Shown: positions 7,071 to 8,419 of the stretch, in pieces
Position numbering within the stretch: the first letter of the stretch is position 1
Layout of the letters: every line of letters starts with the position of its first letter
From: DAOSWM01 sp035380045
Lineage (GTDB): Bacteria; Bacteroidota; Bacteroidia; Bacteroidales; Tenuifilaceae
Direction of reading: 5' to 3'
Assembly (NCBI GenBank): GCA_035380045.1
Contig: DAOSWM010000102.1
Span: 1 to 8,419, forward strand
Length of the DNA: 8,419 nt
Position numbers and translations under genes: made by a program
The notes under the pieces: generated by a model
The model's database searches: none
The model's input: the letters and a program-made list of their open reading frames with translations, nothing else
What the model was told of the DNA's origin: nothing

Positions 7071-8419
7071 TCTTTGCAATAGCTTTGTTAAGTTTCTTAA
7101 TTCCATATAACAGGAACGAAACTGACAGGATTGCTGAAATTGTATCGGAAATTGGAGCCGAGAACCAAACACCTTTCAGTCCCCAGAACCTAGGAAGGAT
7201 AAGAAGCAATGGAATAAGTATAATTACTTGGCGTGAAAGTGAAATAAAAGCCGAAATAACGGCTTTGCCAGTTGACTGAAAATAGTTCCCAACAATAATT
7301 TGAAAACCTACCAGTGGTAGTCCCAACATAAAAATTCGAAGTCCTTGTTGTCCAATGGCAAGAAGTTCCGGATCGGATGTGTTAAATGCTTTAATAATTA
7401 GCGACGGGAAAAGTTCCATAAATATAAATCCAACAATTGAAACAACAATGGCCGCCTTAAGGCAAACGAACAGAGTGCGTTTAACCCGTACAAAGTTGCC
7501 GGCTCCATAGTTAAATCCAAAAATGGGTTGTGCTGCCATATTTATCGCAATAATCGACATAACAACCATCATTGCGACGCTGTTTATAATTCCCATGGCT
7601 CCAACAGCTAAATCGCCACCGTGTTTTATAAGCTGAATGTTAAATATCCCGTTCACAAAACTTGATGCAAATTGCATTGCAAATGGTGAGAAGCCTATTG
7701 ATAGAATGGAGAATAAAATAGTTCTGTTTACCTTGAAATTTTTTGATTTAAGCCTAACAACTGAATACTTCGATCGGAAGTGCCGGATTACCCAAATGCA
7801 TAGAATAAATTGCGAGATAATGGTTGCCCAAGCAACTCCCGCAACTCCCATGTCAAGAACAAAAATAAAAATTGGATCGAGAATAATATTTGTCCCTGCG
7901 CTTATCAGCATCGAAAACATTGCAATTTTTGCATTGCCTTCAGCCCTGATAATATTGTTAAGCGAGAATCCAACCATGTTGAAGAGGGTTCCCATCAGGA
8001 TAATGTTCAGATACTGATTGGCGTAACCAATTGTTTCCTGACTTGCTCCAAACAACCTGAGCATGGGTTCTTTGATAATAAACCCAATAATTGAAAGTAG
8101 TATTGAAGTTACAATAAGGAGAATAAATGCATTTCCTAAAACTTTTTCTGCCTGAGCAAAGTCTTTTTTCCCAAGAAAAATTGAAATTCGAACACCAGCC
8201 CCCATCCCAATCAGCATCCCAAAAGCCATCATTATTATCATAATTGGGAAAACCACGCTTAATCCTGTCAGTGCCATTGCACCAACTCCTTGACCAACAA
8301 AAATTCGATCGACAATATTGTACAATGAGTTAATAACAACACCGGTAAATGCAGGTAAAAAGAATTTCCATAGCACTCTTTTTATGGGTGCTTCTGAAAG
8401 CAGCTGAATGTTTTTATGG
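7060..8419 (-). CDS. MATE-family multidrug exporter, MepA-like (5' end outside window)
   Basis: Cation-coupled exporter of the multidrug and toxic compound extrusion family, located in the inner membrane. The frame is open from the right edge (first whole codon 8418-8416) to TAA at 7062-7060, giving 452 residues, about full length for the family, so only the initiator and perhaps a few residues are missing. The GTG at 8376 is an internal Val codon: residues before it (L-L-S-E-A-P-I-K-R) match the usual short N-terminal segment ahead of TM1. Numbered from the edge, signatures include Y-N-I-V-D-R-I-F-V-G-Q-G (33-44), G-M-G-A-G-V-R-I-S-I-F-L-G-K (71-84), R-A-E-G-N (158-162), T-N-I-I-L-D-P-I-F (176-184, with the TM5 Asp181) and, in the second half, Q-P-I-F-G-F-N-Y-G-A (298-307). 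Two six-helix bundles are separated by a basic loop (about 212-232). Followed by, and overlapping, the MFS gene. MATE identity is secure; MepA-like subgroup is by motif memory. Confidence 0.94.
   Translation of the reverse strand, partial: HKNIQLLSEAPIKRVLWKFFLPAFTGVVINSLYNIVDRIFVGQGVGAMALTGLSVVFPIMIIMMAFGMLIGMGAGVRISIFLGKKDFAQAEKVLGNAFILLIVTSILLSIIGFIIKEPMLRLFGASQETIGYANQYLNIILMGTLFNMVGFSLNNIIRAEGNAKIAMFSMLISAGTNIILDPIFIFVLDMGVAGVAWATIISQFILCIWVIRHFRSKYSVVRLKSKNFKVNRTILFSILSIGFSPFAMQFASSFVNGIFNIQLIKHGGDLAVGAMGIINSVAMMVVMSIIAINMAAQPIFGFNYGAGNFVRVKRTLFVCLKAAIVVSIVGFIFMELFPSLIIKAFNTSDPELLAIGQQGLRIFMLGLPLVGFQIIVGNYFQSTGKAVISAFISLSRQVIILIPLLLILPRFWGLKGVWFSAPISDTISAILSVSFLLYGIKKLNKAIAKNDE

Noticed and set aside
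7068..7172. N-terminal extension of the MFS protein from GTG at 7172
   Set aside because: The extra 34 residues lie wholly within the MATE coding region in another frame, are not hydrophobic-helix or family-like, and family similarity begins only after the ATG pair at 7070/7067.
6935..7279. Open frame of 114 codons on the + strand across the MFS-MATE junction
   Set aside because: It is antisense to two clear genes, with no domain, no start signal and composition expected of a shadow frame.
7637..8017. Open frame of 126 codons on the + strand opposite the MATE gene
   Set aside because: It is the complement of a well-conserved transporter gene, shows no recognisable motif, and overlaps another equally unconvincing frame.
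8374..8376. GTG as the start of the MATE gene
   Set aside because: In-frame codons continue to the right edge and encode the N-terminal segment typical of the family; no ATG is present between 8376 and 8419 on the - strand, so the gene is cut by the edge.
1..8419. CRISPR arrays, insertion sequences, tRNA or rRNA genes
   Set aside because: No regular repeat-spacer pattern, transposase gene, terminal inverted repeats or RNA-gene-like sequence was seen, and coding genes fill almost the entire window.

Overview
The window reads as a stretch of a Bacteroidota chromosome, possibly Bacteroidales-like. Base composition is moderate to low in GC. None of the three starts I could examine on the + strand has a Shine-Dalgarno-like GGAGG; they are preceded by A/T-rich sequence. 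The protein styles (lipoprotein RND adaptor, outer membrane factor encoded first) also fit. This assignment is an inference from style, not from a marker gene.

Layout: two convergent gene blocks. On the + strand, positions 1-5835 hold a compact four-gene run: a TolC-type outer membrane factor (its start lies before the window, but nearly all of the mature protein is present), a periplasmic lipoprotein adaptor, a 1059-residue RND inner-membrane pump, and a 97-residue PII-like protein 11 bases after the pump. Spacers are 23, 69 and 11 bases, and a strong hairpin-plus-T-tract terminator follows the last gene. On the - strand, positions 8419-5898 hold a MATE-family exporter (its start lies just beyond the right edge) overlapping an MFS transporter of the fosmidomycin-resistance type. 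The MFS stop codon lies in the T-tract of the shared terminator. No stretch above 70 bases lacks a gene.

How the genes work together: the first three + strand genes make a complete tripartite efflux pump from cytoplasmic membrane to outer membrane. The pump carries the Asp-Asp (TM4) and Lys (TM10) proton-relay residues of the hydrophobe/amphiphile (drug) type, not the arrangement expected of CusA-type metal pumps. The trailing PII-like gene is the most interesting item: PII-fold proteins are known to gate or sense for membrane transporters, and a PII-like group has been linked to metal RND pumps, but here the partner is a drug-type pump. The MATE and MFS genes add two single-component exporters, so the whole window is devoted to transport. 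GC content falls from roughly 45% in the outer membrane factor gene to roughly 30% in the MATE/MFS pair (hand counts on sampled lines), so the two blocks may differ in origin.
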